From DASRDB01 sp035652815 (GTDB lineage: Bacteria > Chloroflexota > Ktedonobacteria > Ktedonobacterales > Ktedonobacteraceae), in the NCBI GenBank assembly GCA_035652815.1, contig DASRDB010000014.1, positions 124,001 through 188,000 of the forward strand: DNA of 64,000 nt, read 5' to 3'. The notes beneath the pieces are model-generated. The model saw only the letters and a list, made by a program, of their open reading frames with translations. It was not told the DNA's origin and searched no databases. The translations under genes were made by a program, and so were the position numbers. Positions 25,747 through 34,824 of the stretch are shown in pieces (positions within the stretch are counted from its first letter, which is position 1; every line of letters begins with the position of its first letter).

Positions 25747-25811
25747 CGTGCGGTGTGCTGCATGGAAATGCAGTAATTAAAACATATATAAATGTTTTGA
25801 AAGGCAGATAT

Positions 25812-27281
25812 ATGCTCATGAGCAACATTTCGCAAAAACCTGTGTACCTGTACAACACGCTGTCACGCAGCAAAGAACTCTTTCAACCTCTCAACCCGCC
25901 CCACGTGGGTATCTATTCGTGCGGGCCGACCGTCTACAAGGACATTCACATCGGCAACTTCCGCACCTTCATCATGACGGACTGGATTCGCCGCATGCTC
26001 GAATATAACGGTTACGATGTCTACCTGGTGCGCAACATCACCGACGTGGGACACCTGCATGACGACGACGTTGCCGAGGGCGGCCAGGACAAACTGGAAT
26101 CTGAGGCGCGCAAAACGGGCCGCTCCGCCTACGAAATCGCCGCCTATTATACCGAGCAATACATGCGCGACTCGGATGAATTGAACATCCTGCGCCCGCA
26201 TGAGAGTCCAAAGGCCACCGATCACATTCCAGAAATGCAGGAAATGATCGAAAAGTTGCTCGAAAAAAGGCTGGCCTATACCGCCGATGGCAACGTCTAT
26301 TACGACGTCAGCAGTTTCCCATATTATGGTGAACTTTCCGGCAATACCGTTGAAAACCTGCGAGCGGGAGCAAGCGGTCGCGTGCAGCTTGAAGTTGATG
26401 AAGAAAAGGACGCCCCCGAAGACTTCGCGCTGTGGAAAGAGGGTGAGCCAACCCGCCAGATGAACTGGCAAAGTCCCTGGGGCATTGGCTTCCCCGGCTG
26501 GCATATCGAATGTTCGGCAATGGCGACCAGATACCTGGGCGAGCAATTCGACATTCATACAGGGGCCGTTGACCTGATCTTTCCGCATCACGAGGACGAG
26601 ATCGCGCAGAGCATGGGCGTAAGCGACAAACAGCCCGTGAAATACTGGGCGCATGGCGAATTCCTGAACTTCAACTATCGCAGGCCAGATGCCGCAGAGA
26701 ATGAAGGCGAGATCATCAAGATGTCGCGCTCCAAAGGAAACGTGCTGCTGCTGCGCGACCTGAAAGAGGCTGGCATCGACCCGATGGCCTATCGCTACCT
26801 GCTGCTGACCGCGCACTACCGCTCGAAGCTGAACTTCACCAACGAATCGATCACCGCAGCCCAGAACGGTCTCAACAACCTGCGCGCCGACCTCGCGGAA
26901 TTGCCGGTTGAGGAGCCAGCAGCAAGTGGCTGGTCTGAAGAGGCCCAGCGCGTGCGAGATGCCTTCCATACCGCGATCAATGACGATCTCGATCTGCCAA
27001 CGGCTCTCAGCATCACCCGCGAGGTGCCGCGCAATCAGCGTATTGCACCCGCCGAGCGGCGCAGGCTGATCCTTGACTTCGACCGCGTCTTGGGACTGCG
27101 CCTGGACACCGTCGAGGCCAAACGCCCCAAAGTCCTCAGCGACGAGGTGCTGGCTCTCGTTCGCGAACGCGACGCCGCCCGCGCAGCCCGCAACTGGAAA
27201 CGCTCTGACGAACTGCGCGCCCAACTCATCGCTATGGGCTTCGAAGTGCGTGACACACCTGAAGGAACAGAATTGGTATAA
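25812..27281 (+). CDS. cysS: Cysteinyl-tRNA synthetase
   Basis: 489 residues from MLMSNISQKPVY, preceded by GAAAGG; M at 25818 is an alternative and the longer frame from 25755 runs into tnpB's flank. Class I motifs HIGN (in KDIHIGNFR) and KMSKS variant KMSRS; zinc ligands in SCGPTVY, WHIECSAMA and FPHHEDE. The C-terminal DALR-type helical domain (NDDLDLPTALS) is complete. Attaches cysteine to tRNA-Cys. Its promoter may lie in the TnpB flank. Confidence 0.96.
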   Translation: MLMSNISQKPVYLYNTLSRSKELFQPLNPPHVGIYSCGPTVYKDIHIGNFRTFIMTDWIRRMLEYNGYDVYLVRNITDVGHLHDDDVAEGGQDKLESEARKTGRSAYEIAAYYTEQYMRDSDELNILRPHESPKATDHIPEMQEMIEKLLEKRLAYTADGNVYYDVSSFPYYGELSGNTVENLRAGASGRVQLEVDEEKDAPEDFALWKEGEPTRQMNWQSPWGIGFPGWHIECSAMATRYLGEQFDIHTGAVDLIFPHHEDEIAQSMGVSDKQPVKYWAHGEFLNFNYRRPDAAENEGEIIKMSRSKGNVLLLRDLKEAGIDPMAYRYLLLTAHYRSKLNFTNESITAAQNGLNNLRADLAELPVEEPAASGWSEEAQRVRDAFHTAINDDLDLPTALSITREVPRNQRIAPAERRRLILDFDRVLGLRLDTVEAKRPKVLSDEVLALVRERDAARAARNWKRSDELRAQLIAMGFEVRDTPEGTELV

Positions 27282-27291
27282 ACGAGAGTTC

Positions 27292-27367
27292 CGAAGCCAC
27301 CCGAGGTCGGGTGGCTTCCATTCCCCCCTGTCTTCCAGGACTCTCGCCGCAAAAATTTGACGAACTC
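27292..27367 (+). repeat. Family B palindrome and right end; likely cysS terminator
   Basis: GAAGCCACCC...GGGTGGCTTC is a perfect 10 bp stem around CGAGGTC, 11 bases after the cysS stop. CCGCAAAAATTTGACG at 27347-27362 is the family B right end; the left end is decayed or lost. Flanking GAGAGT/ACTCTC adds a further inverted match. It could act as an intrinsic terminator, though no T-run follows. Confidence 0.6.
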
Positions 27368-27482
27368 TTGCTTGCTCTAAACTCTTGCCACATGGGCAAC
27401 AATAAAGCTATACTAATGCCTGTATACAGACAGGCGTCACCTGGCGTCTATCCTCTAGAACGCTTTCAGCACATATCTACTC

Positions 27483-29954
27483 ATGAGAAAGGCAGCATAC
27501 AGTATGGCTTCCTGGTGGCAAAAAACATTGATGGGTGTAGCTGGCGTTGCCGGGCTGGCTGGTGGTGCATATTATTTCTTAACGCGCCGTCCTCTTCCAA
27601 AGATAAATGGAACATCGCGTCTGCAAGGGCTGCACGAGCCGGTTGAAGTGATTCGAGACCGCTACGGGGTCGCCCATATCTACGCGCAGAACGAAGACGA
27701 TCTCTACTTTGCTCAGGGCTATGTTCATGCCCAGGAACGGCTCTGGCAGATGGAACTCAACCGCCGCATCGGCTCCGGCAGGCTCTCTGAAATCTTCGGT
27801 AAAGTTGCCATTGAGGCCGACAGGTTTGCGCGCCGCATTGGCATGCACCGCGCCTCCGCCGCAGCCGTGAACGAGTTGCCGGAGCATAGCCGCCGCATTC
27901 TTGAAGCCTATGCCCAGGGCGTCAATGCCTATATCAAGCAGGGAAAACTCCCGCTCGAATTTACTCTGCTGCGCTTTTCGCCAGATCCCTGGAAGGTCGC
28001 GGATAGCTTGCAGTGGTCGAAAATGATGGGTTGGAACCTGGGCGGCAACTGGGAAACTGAGATCATTCGCGCCCGCATCATCACCAAACTGGGAGCCGAA
28101 CGCGCTGTAAAACTGGAAGCCGGATATGATCCCAAACATCCATTAATTGTTCCGCCGGGCGTCGAATACCGGGGCGTCAACCTGGGCATGCTGGAAGAGT
28201 ACGAGCAACTGAAGCAATTGAGCGGCTTTGGTATACTCGGTGCCAGCAATAACTGGGTCGTTGATGGCACCATGACCACCACCGGCTCGCCTATTCTCTG
28301 TAACGACCCGCACTTAGGACAGGCCGCGCCCTCTATCTGGTACGAATGCCACCTCTCAGCCGGAGATATCGATGTCGTTGGCGCGAGCTTCCCCGGCACG
28401 CCCGGCATCGTCATCGGGCATAACCGCTACGTGGCCTGGGGCGTCACCAATGCTATCTCCGATGTCGAAGACCTGTATATCGAGAAGTTCAACTCCAATA
28501 ATCCCAACCAGTACGAGTACATGGGCAAGTGGGAAGAGGCCCGGGTCTTCCGTGAAGAAATTCGCGTCAAGGGCGAGAAGGAGCCGATCATCGAAGAGGT
28601 GCGCGTCACACGACACGGCCCGATCATCACCAACTTCACCCTGCCAGCTAACAGCAGCAAAGCCAGCAGCAACGGCGCTTCCAGCGACGAACTGCCGCTA
28701 GCCCTGCGCTGGACCGGACTGGAAAAGCACACCATTGTCTCGGCCATCCAGCAGATGAACTATGCCACCAGCGCTGAAGAGTTACGCGAAGCCCTGCGCG
28801 ATTGGGATCAGCCACCACAAAACGTGATCTATGCCGACGTGGCAGGCAACATTGGTTATGTCATGGCCGGAGCTATCCCCATTCGCGCCAAAGGCCGGGC
28901 GCTGCTCCCCGTTCCAGGCTGGATGGGCGAGTACGAATGGACAGGCTACATTCCCTTTGACGAACTCCCGCAGACGCTCAATCCCGAACAGCACTTCATT
29001 GTCACGGCCAACAACCGCGTGGTCGATGACAACTATCCCTACTACATCACCAACGAGTGGCTGAACGGCTACCGCGCCCAGCGCATTCGCGACCTGCTGA
29101 CCAGCAAGGGCAAACTCGCGCTCTCAGACATGGCAACCATTCAATCCGACCAGTACTCCCTGCCCGCCGCTGAAATCGTGCCGCACATCCTGCAAATTGC
29201 GCCGCAAACTCCACAGGAAAAACAGGCGCTAGAGATACTGCGCACCTGGAATTTCGTCCTGGCTCCTGACAGCGCGGCAGCAGCCATCTACGCCCGCTTC
29301 CTCTATCGCTTAGAGTGCATCATCTTCGCCGCCATGCTCGGTGATGAAGAGACGCTGCTACAAAGCTACCTGGGCGTCGGCTCTACCATTCTCGCCCTGC
29401 AAAACGGCTACGCCAGCCGCAGCAAGCCTCTGCTCATTCGCATGCTGAACCAACGCGACGAAAGCTGGTTCGCCAATTCCGCCGTCGCCAACGGGCCGAA
29501 ATCCTGGGATGCCGCGCTTACGTCCGCCTTCCATGCCGCTATCGAGGAATTGCGCGAACGCTTCGGAGACGACGTTTCGCGCTGGAAATACGGCGATATT
29601 CACCAGATGACCTACAGCCACCCATTAGGTATGATGAAACCGCTCGATCGGCTGTTTAATCGCGGTCCCTATCCCATCGGCGGCGATATCGATACGGTGA
29701 ACATGGGCGCGACCCTACCCAACCAGCCCGAGACCGTCATCACCGTTCCCTCGTACCGCCAGATTGTCAATCTCGCCGACATGAAAGCCTCGCTCTCGGG
29801 TCACGCCCCCGGTCAATCAGGCCACCCAGCCAGCAAACACTACGACGATTTCATACAAATGTGGCTGCGCGTCGAACACCATCCCATGCTTTTTGACCGC
29901 GAAATGATCGAGGAAAACGCCGAGGGGAAGCTTTGCCTGAAACCCGCGAAATAA
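27483..29954 (+). CDS. Penicillin acylase family (Ntn-hydrolase) protein
   Basis: 823 residues. N-terminal membrane anchor or signal at about 14-33, then IRDRYGVAHIYAQNEDDLYFAQGYVHAQERLWQME, the alpha-chain signature. The catalytic Ser-N terminus of the beta chain is S255 in GASNNWVV, followed by NDPHLG.AAPSIWYE and TGYIPFDELP. Family members are autoprocessed and hydrolyse amide bonds of acylated compounds; here the substrate (beta-lactam, acyl-homoserine lactone or lipopeptide) is unknown. Start ambiguous: ATG 27483 or 27504 (GAAAGG lies 11 bases before the latter). Confidence 0.88.
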   Translation: MRKAAYSMASWWQKTLMGVAGVAGLAGGAYYFLTRRPLPKINGTSRLQGLHEPVEVIRDRYGVAHIYAQNEDDLYFAQGYVHAQERLWQMELNRRIGSGRLSEIFGKVAIEADRFARRIGMHRASAAAVNELPEHSRRILEAYAQGVNAYIKQGKLPLEFTLLRFSPDPWKVADSLQWSKMMGWNLGGNWETEIIRARIITKLGAERAVKLEAGYDPKHPLIVPPGVEYRGVNLGMLEEYEQLKQLSGFGILGASNNWVVDGTMTTTGSPILCNDPHLGQAAPSIWYECHLSAGDIDVVGASFPGTPGIVIGHNRYVAWGVTNAISDVEDLYIEKFNSNNPNQYEYMGKWEEARVFREEIRVKGEKEPIIEEVRVTRHGPIITNFTLPANSSKASSNGASSDELPLALRWTGLEKHTIVSAIQQMNYATSAEELREALRDWDQPPQNVIYADVAGNIGYVMAGAIPIRAKGRALLPVPGWMGEYEWTGYIPFDELPQTLNPEQHFIVTANNRVVDDNYPYYITNEWLNGYRAQRIRDLLTSKGKLALSDMATIQSDQYSLPAAEIVPHILQIAPQTPQEKQALEILRTWNFVLAPDSAAAAIYARFLYRLECIIFAAMLGDEETLLQSYLGVGSTILALQNGYASRSKPLLIRMLNQRDESWFANSAVANGPKSWDAALTSAFHAAIEELRERFGDDVSRWKYGDIHQMTYSHPLGMMKPLDRLFNRGPYPIGGDIDTVNMGATLPNQPETVITVPSYRQIVNLADMKASLSGHAPGQSGHPASKHYDDFIQMWLRVEHHPMLFDREMIEENAEGKLCLKPAK

Positions 29955-29955
29955 T

Positions 29956-30147
29956 TGTATAGACGCGATGATGAAGATTGCTAAAATAGTGGGGGAGACT
30001 CGTCCCCTGTCATCCTGAGCGCAGCGAAGGATCTCCGGCCTCGACGCGCGAATCGCATGCCCACGCTGGAGATCCTTCGCTGCGCTCAGGATGACAGACA
30101 AGGCATGACCGAATTTGCTGGTACAAGTTTATCATCGCGTTCCTACA
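29956..30147. repeat. Palindromic miniature repeat, family A, complete copy
   Basis: 192 bp with ends TGTATAGACGCGATGATGAA and TTTATCATCGCGTTCCTACA (inverted). Core 30008-30096 has arms with GATCTCCGG/CTGGAGATC. Starts 1 base after the penicillin acylase stop. Confidence 0.85.
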
Positions 30148-30165
30148 TTGCGTCGATTATCAGCT

Positions 30166-30999
30166 TCAATGTTCAAAATCGCGGGCGGTTGACATCATCG
30201 AACTGATACCAGATGGCACTCGGTCTGTGTCCTCATCGACGGGCTTTTTGCGCGCTTTCTCGCGTTCAAGACGCTTCTCTTCCTGTTTCTCCTCGCGATG
30301 CCACTTGTAAGCGTAGACAGCCATTTCGCGAAAAGCGCGCAGGATCACAGACAGCTTGGCACCTGTTGCCCGCCCACCACGACGCGGCAGGTGGCGCACA
30401 CCCACCTGAGTAAAGGTATAGCCAGCACGAGTAAACTTATAGAGGATTTCGGTATTAATCATGGCTCCGCGCGTCTCCAGCTTATGCTCGCGGAAGAAAT
30501 CGGCGCGATACAGCTTGAAGGCGCAGTCAACATCGCGCACATAGACGCCAAAGACCATACCGACCAGAATTTTCCAGCCCCAGGCGTTCAGCTTGCGCAT
30601 CCACGTGTCCTGCCGGTTGACGCGATAGCCCAGCACCGCATCGTATTCATGAATCAGCGGGAAAAAACGCTCCAGGTCGTGGATATCGAATTGTCCATCC
30701 GAATCCATAAAGAAGGCCAGGTCCTTTGTAACGGCCTCAAACCCGCTCACCAGGGCAGCCCCGTAGCCTTGATTAACCAGGTGATGGATGACGCGCAGGC
30801 GGGGATGAGCGGCAGCAATGGTATCGAGAATCAGGCCTGTGCGATCTTTACTGCCATCATTCACCACAATTAACTCGAAATCAATATTCCAGGCTGTCAG
30901 GGTATCGAGAACTTCGTGGACAGTGTTAGCGATGGCTTCCTCTTCGTTGTGCGCGGGCATAATGACTGAAAGGCTGCCAATGGCTGAAAAATCTCTCAA
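30166..30999 (-). CDS. Glycosyltransferase family 2 (DPM1-like)
   Basis: 277 residues. SVIMPAHNEEEAIANTV at the N-terminus, VNDGSKDRTG, FFMDSDGQFD (the DxD metal/donor motif) and a helix QRVNRQDTWMRKLNAWGWKILVGMVFGVYVRDVDCAFKLYR characteristic of the polyprenyl-phosphate hexosyltransferase group. The C-terminal tail is very charged (EEKQEEKRLEREKARKK) and lacks membrane helices. It probably transfers sugar to a lipid carrier; exact reaction inferred. A family A repeat lies between it and the penicillin acylase. Confidence 0.82.
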   Translation of the reverse strand: MRDFSAIGSLSVIMPAHNEEEAIANTVHEVLDTLTAWNIDFELIVVNDGSKDRTGLILDTIAAAHPRLRVIHHLVNQGYGAALVSGFEAVTKDLAFFMDSDGQFDIHDLERFFPLIHEYDAVLGYRVNRQDTWMRKLNAWGWKILVGMVFGVYVRDVDCAFKLYRADFFREHKLETRGAMINTEILYKFTRAGYTFTQVGVRHLPRRGGRATGAKLSVILRAFREMAVYAYKWHREEKQEEKRLEREKARKKPVDEDTDRVPSGISSMMSTARDFEH

Positions 31000-31314
31000 G
31001 GCTCTTTCCTAACTACGTACTCGCTTCAAGCAGCAGAGCGCCTCTTTTGCCTGCTTGCGCCCAACTACTCCTGTTGTTACAAACGAGAACCACAACGAAA
31101 AAGTTGCGGCGAAAATCTTCCTGGCTGGCCCTCAAACCTCGGCAGCGGGAGTACGCACTACACCATTGTATTTCCACTTATTATACCACAGCATTTGCAT
31201 AGTGTTCTTCTCGCGTTCGAGTTAATGAGCCAAAACTCTCGCTTCTAAACGTTTTTGAATCGAGAAAACTTACTTGATGGCAAAGGAAATATACCCAGGG
31301 AAAGGAGAGAAAAT
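31000..31314. other. Intergenic region without gene
   Basis: About 315 bases between divergent genes. I see no repeat family member, RNA gene or strong promoter; ribosome-site-like AGGAGAG at 31301-31307 belongs to the following short frame. Confidence 0.5.
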
Positions 31315-31572
31315 ATGGTACACCGTTCTCCTCGAAAAATTGCTCTTATTCTGGCAATCATCGCCCTGGCCCTTGTCTTGCTGGTCTTCTGCTTCTGCTC
31401 GGCTTCTTTTTATTTTTTGTGTCCTACATCTACTGATCGAACCTCATTCCGGCTTCCAACCAGCCTCTTGCAATGTCGGCGCATTGGGCAAACGGTGATC
31501 TTCGTAGTGGTCGATGGCGTCGATACGCAGCCAGAGGGAAATACGTTCGTCTTCAAAGGCCTTCACTGGTAA
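31315..31572 (+). pseudogene. Possible truncated membrane protein gene
   Basis: An ATG at 31315 with ideal AGGAGAG begins MVHRSPRKIALILAIIALALVL and one membrane segment with Cys residues (FCFCSASFYF), then TSTDRTS. Beyond about 31440 the frame simply runs antisense through the end of the ClbS-like gene to a chance stop at 31572. It looks like the front of a signal-anchored protein whose rest was lost. Could also be a genuine 85-residue protein; low certainty. Confidence 0.3.
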
Positions 31573-31923
31573 AACCTTTAAAACATCTTCAAAGACCGTC
31601 AGAATAGCCACAAATTTTTCTTCAACCGCTTCGCGCGTCCAGTCCTTATAGCGGGCAACCAGTTCCGCGTTAATTTTATCCATATCATTCTCAACGGCAA
31701 CAGTATGACCGCTCATGATGCGATAGATGCGAAACATCGTGAGATCCCACCAGCCAAAGATATGTACAATTACATCCTGGAGGCGAGCAAAGCCTTGCTT
31801 CTGCGCATACCGGGCTTGCTCCTCTTCAGATAACTCTTTCAGCCATGAGAGGTAATGCTTCCATCCATACTCAAGAGCGGCTAAAAGCTCTTGGCGGCTG
31901 AATTGTTGCTTTTCTGTAGGCAT
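31444..31923 (-). CDS. ClbS/DfsB (DinB-like four-helix) family protein
   Basis: 159 residues from MPTEKQQFSRQELLAALEYGW, preceded by GGGAGACAA; the in-frame extension upstream to 32166 has no family character. ELLAALEYGWKHYLSWLKELSEEEQ and LQDVIVHIFGWWDLTMFRIYRIM fit the ClbS/DfsB group, whose best-known member protects from colibactin by cyclopropane hydrolysis. Function here is not established. Its 3' end overlaps the antisense short frame at 31315-31572. Confidence 0.75.
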   Translation of the reverse strand: MPTEKQQFSRQELLAALEYGWKHYLSWLKELSEEEQARYAQKQGFARLQDVIVHIFGWWDLTMFRIYRIMSGHTVAVENDMDKINAELVARYKDWTREAVEEKFVAILTVFEDVLKVLPVKAFEDERISLWLRIDAIDHYEDHRLPNAPTLQEAGWKPE

Positions 31924-32014
31924 CAAATTGTCTCCCACAAAAATGGTTCCTTCCCCAAAACATAGCTGATTTTTGTGAGAAAAACAATCCGAGACAAAGC
32001 GCGGGAAACAGGCA

Positions 32015-32410
32015 TCAGACTTTGATATGGTATCGGGATGGATCATTTGGATCGAACAACACTTCCACCGTTTCTCCCTGCTTGATGGAAGGCCAGAATG
32101 CGCGTTGATCGCTTTTAAAGTTATAGACCTGCCCTGTTTGTGGGTCGGTCCATTGCGCATGCACATAGTAAACGTCGGACCATTGGGTCTCCCAAACTGT
32201 CTGTGTTGAGGGTGGAGCGTTCGGCAAAGTTGCTTGCTGTTGCATGCGCGCTACCTGGTGTGCCTCACGTCGCACCTCAACCTCTGTTACTGTTGCCATA
32301 ACGCGCTTGCCATTCTGTTCCAGCCAGTTCACTTTTTGCTGCTGCATGAAAAAGCTAACGATTACCACCACTATAATCACAACAAAAAGGAGCATTATCA
32401 ACGCGCTCAT
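32015..32410 (-). CDS. DUF3592-like single-pass membrane protein
   Basis: 131 residues from MSALIMLL. One membrane helix at about 2-22 (LIMLLFVVIIVVVIVSFFM), then an outside beta-rich domain with GKRVMATVTEVEV...VHAQWTDPQTGQVYNFKS and VEVLFDPNDPSRYHI, typical of DUF3592 (ATVTxV and VxVxYDPxDP). A TTG 33 bases upstream is an alternative start. Ribosome site AGGGAG is 12 bases from the ATG. Function unknown. Confidence 0.65.
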   Translation of the reverse strand: MSALIMLLFVVIIVVVIVSFFMQQQKVNWLEQNGKRVMATVTEVEVRREAHQVARMQQQATLPNAPPSTQTVWETQWSDVYYVHAQWTDPQTGQVYNFKSDQRAFWPSIKQGETVEVLFDPNDPSRYHIKV

Positions 32411-32496
32411 AGAGGTTATATCTCCCTGGTTTTCTATTACCAACTAAAGCATCCTTCTAGATAAACGCAGGCAGGACAAGAGCTTCAAATATAAAT

Positions 32497-32534
32497 AAAA
32501 AAAGACGGCCAACTGTAGAGTATTGTTGACCGCC
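32497..32534 (-). terminator. Intrinsic terminator of the DUF4352 gene
   Basis: Read on the minus strand: GGCGGTCAAC, 11-base loop, GTTGGCCGTC, then seven Ts. The stem includes G-U pairs. Lies 22 bases after the stop of the gene at 32557, in the correct direction. Confidence 0.75.
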
Positions 32535-32556
32535 TTCTTCTAGTAGACAGGAAATG

Positions 32557-33180
32557 TTAGATCGAGAGCGTCCATTCGGTAAGGTCAGTGCCAGTAATAT
32601 CTGCCTGGAACCCAAAGGTGAAGGTATGTTCTGAAGCAGGAACCTCGTAAACCAGTTGCCCTCGAAGAACACTTCCAGGTGTCACTGTTCCATCGGGTGG
32701 CTTTGTGAAGGTCGTTACAGTTTCAGTATAGGGCTGGCCCGTACTATCTTTGAGGGTAAACATCCCAGCGCTGGAGACCATTTGATCGCTCGACGAAGTA
32801 TTTTTAACTGTAACATCTACCACAAGGTAAATGTTATTCCCTTTCGGTGATGAAAAATTGTTACCATGACTTGTTGTCACTTTATTCACAGTAACCGTCC
32901 AGGTATCATCTACTACCACAGGCTTGCCAATGGTGTTGGAAGAAGACTGTGTCGAGGTCGAGCCAGTTGAATTAGAAGATGATGTGCCGCTCTTCCCAGC
33001 CTGTGAAGCGGCAGCACCAATTACGATAATGGCAAGCACAATACCAACAATAAGCCAGAGGCGCTTTCTGGACTTTTGTTTAGGCGATTGCTGCGGATAA
33101 AAAGGCTGTTGCGGTGACGACTGTGCTTGCTTAGCATCACCATAGCCCGCCTGCGAAGATTGTTGTTGAGTGTCTGCCAA
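32557..33180 (-). CDS. DUF4352-type secreted or membrane-anchored protein
   Basis: 207 residues. Gln/Pro-rich N-terminus (QQQSSQAGYGD..QQPFYPQQSP), KQKSRKR before a membrane helix at 41-59, then a Ser/Thr linker and an immunoglobulin-like domain (NNIYLVVDVTVKNTSSS, PGSVLRGQLVYEVP...TFGFQ) typical of DUF4352. Such domains are extracellular and often lipoprotein-like; function unknown. The charge pattern suggests cytoplasmic N-terminus, external domain. Confidence 0.75.
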   Translation of the reverse strand: MADTQQQSSQAGYGDAKQAQSSPQQPFYPQQSPKQKSRKRLWLIVGIVLAIIVIGAAASQAGKSGTSSSNSTGSTSTQSSSNTIGKPVVVDDTWTVTVNKVTTSHGNNFSSPKGNNIYLVVDVTVKNTSSSDQMVSSAGMFTLKDSTGQPYTETVTTFTKPPDGTVTPGSVLRGQLVYEVPASEHTFTFGFQADITGTDLTEWTLSI

Positions 33181-33349
33181 GTACTTTCCTCACTTTCCGC
33201 ATAGAACTATATGTTCTACTCCCTACCCGTTTTTATAAAAGAGGTTTTATGTTTACCCTCACAACCCAGTATACTCAGCCTTACAATCGATATTCTTTAA
33301 TCATAGTTTGAACTAACATCTACCAATAGATATTCGATGAAAATCATCA

Positions 33350-33775
33350 CTATTTCTCAACCACTGTTCCTTCCAACGCCCTCTCAACCGCCTGCAACAA
33401 CTCCAACCGTTTAAAAGGCTTGCTCAGAAATGCCAGCCCGCGTTTCTCCAACTCCTGGCGGGGAATCCAGTAGGCGCTAATCATGATAGCTGGAACATGC
33501 TTCAATGACTCCATTGCATGCAATTCATCATAGAGATCGAGGCCATTTGTGCGGGGCAGCATATAATCGAGCAGGAAGAGATCCGGCACGCGCGTTTTCA
33601 CTGCTTCCAACACATCCTGCGCATCAGGAAAAAGCTGAACTTCGTAAGACGTTTCTAAGCGCAACACATACGCGATAAGTGTTGACACATGCTCGTTGTC
33701 CTCAACAACGAAAATGGTTTTATGGTCCTGTTTTGACTGGTCTTCCTCTGGCGACACTCCTACATTATTCAGCAT
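33350..33775 (-). CDS. Single-domain response regulator receiver
   Basis: 141 residues from MLNNVGVSPEEDQ. FVVEDNEH (acidic pair), FLLDYMLPRTNG (phosphoacceptor Asp), PAIMISAYW (Ser/Thr) and LSKPFKRLELL (Lys) give the complete receiver phosphorylation site. No output domain, so it acts through a partner, as CheY or Spo0F-type. An in-frame start 57 bases upstream is possible. Divergent from the XRE gene at 33915 with a promoter between; no histidine kinase lies nearby. Confidence 0.85.
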   Translation of the reverse strand: MLNNVGVSPEEDQSKQDHKTIFVVEDNEHVSTLIAYVLRLETSYEVQLFPDAQDVLEAVKTRVPDLFLLDYMLPRTNGLDLYDELHAMESLKHVPAIMISAYWIPRQELEKRGLAFLSKPFKRLELLQAVERALEGTVVEK

Positions 33776-33854
33776 CTGTCCATTTGCTCCATGTGTGTTT
33801 TTCTTGCTCTGATTCCAGTGTAACACGCTCAAAAAAGTAGTATATTGTAGGGGC

Positions 33855-33883
33855 TTGACAAAACGATAGCCAACTGTTATAGT
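33855..33883 (+). promoter_or_regulatory. Sigma70-type promoter for the XRE regulator
   Basis: TTGACA (33855-33860), 17-base spacer, TATAGT (33878-33883), about 32 bases before the ATG at 33915. Near-consensus boxes at ideal spacing. Confidence 0.7.
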
Positions 33884-33914
33884 TCAATATAGCAGATAGT
33901 TATGTGAGGAAATC

Positions 33915-34400
33915 ATGAATCTGGCCGAAAAAATTAAGCACCTGCGCGAAGTTGAAGGCGAACTGCGCGGCCTGGGCAGGCCGATGACCCAGATGGAGGT
34001 CGTCAAAGCCATGCAGGAAGAAATGAACGAAACCTTGAGCCAGGCCTACCTGTCTCAATTAGAGAATGGCAAGCGGCTTCATCTGACCGCTACCAGTCGC
34101 GACCTGCTGGCCCGTTTTTTCAAGGTGCAGCCCGGCTACCTGGTAAGTGATCTTCCTGACTATAGCACCGATTTGCTGACCGATATTGAAAGTGAAACGG
34201 ATCGCCTGAACACCTGGTTGATTGCCAGCGCGGAGGAATGGAGTGCCGAACCGCTCCTCGCGGAGTTTTTTGAACGCCTCGCCAGTAGCGAAGACCCCCG
34301 AGCCTATATCGAGTTGTTCAACAGGTTAGTGGATTTGCCGGTTGAGTCGGTAAAAAAGCTCGTCAATGCTCTTCTGCCCAAAAATAATGATGCAGCTTAG
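33915..34400 (+). CDS. XRE-type transcriptional regulator with extra C-terminal domain
   Basis: 161 residues. N-terminal HTH spans about 2-75, with RPMTQMEVVKAM and SQAYLSQLENGKR as the recognition pair, and a long acidic C-terminal half (residues 90-160) of helices without similarity I recognise. The HTH has an insertion between helices 1 and 2 (REVEGELRGLGRP). GTGAGGAAATC precedes the ATG. It may control the membrane-stress genes that follow; this is inference from position. Confidence 0.75.
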   Translation: MNLAEKIKHLREVEGELRGLGRPMTQMEVVKAMQEEMNETLSQAYLSQLENGKRLHLTATSRDLLARFFKVQPGYLVSDLPDYSTDLLTDIESETDRLNTWLIASAEEWSAEPLLAEFFERLASSEDPRAYIELFNRLVDLPVESVKKLVNALLPKNNDAA

Positions 34401-34476
34401 GTTGGAATTGTTGTAGGTCGTTGCGTCTATATATTCCGAAAGATATTTGCGATACGCAAGCTGAAGGAGCAAATGC

Positions 34477-34824
34477 ATGATCCAGAGAACACCCCCCTGT
34501 TCTCACTATACACACAGGAGTCATTGGCAGCAAAGCCACTTTATACCGCAGCGCAACAGGTTGCTGCAACAGCATCCAGTTCTGGTGCCGGTATGCTTTT
34601 TCGCTGGCGCGCTATTACTGCTGGTACTCAGTTTCTTCGCCAGCTATTTCTTTCCTGTACTGGCGCTCACGGGTATAGCGCCTGGAACGTTGTGCTTCTT
34701 TCTGGCTATCGTATCCGGCATCGCTGGCATTCTTACCAGCATTATCGGCGTCATTGAGCGCTTTGATCGTTCTCGCTTACCTGCGCCTATGTACGCGCAG
34801 GTAAAGGAGGAAACACTACTATGA
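34477..34824 (+). CDS. Small two-helix membrane protein
   Basis: 115 residues from MIQRTPPCSHYT, after GAAGGAGC. Hydrophobic segments at about 33-57 and 66-89 flank a short loop; basic, His-rich N-terminus. Overlaps the NfeD-like gene start by ATGA, so it is translationally coupled and may be a small subunit of the same membrane system. No family recognised. Confidence 0.65.
   Translation: MIQRTPPCSHYTHRSHWQQSHFIPQRNRLLQQHPVLVPVCFFAGALLLLVLSFFASYFFPVLALTGIAPGTLCFFLAIVSGIAGILTSIIGVIERFDRSRLPAPMYAQVKEETLL

Noticed and set aside
25863..27224. 453-codon minus-strand open frame opposite cysS
   Set aside because: It lies fully antisense to a gene with every CysRS motif and has no ribosome site or family; long antisense frames are expected in GC-rich coding DNA.
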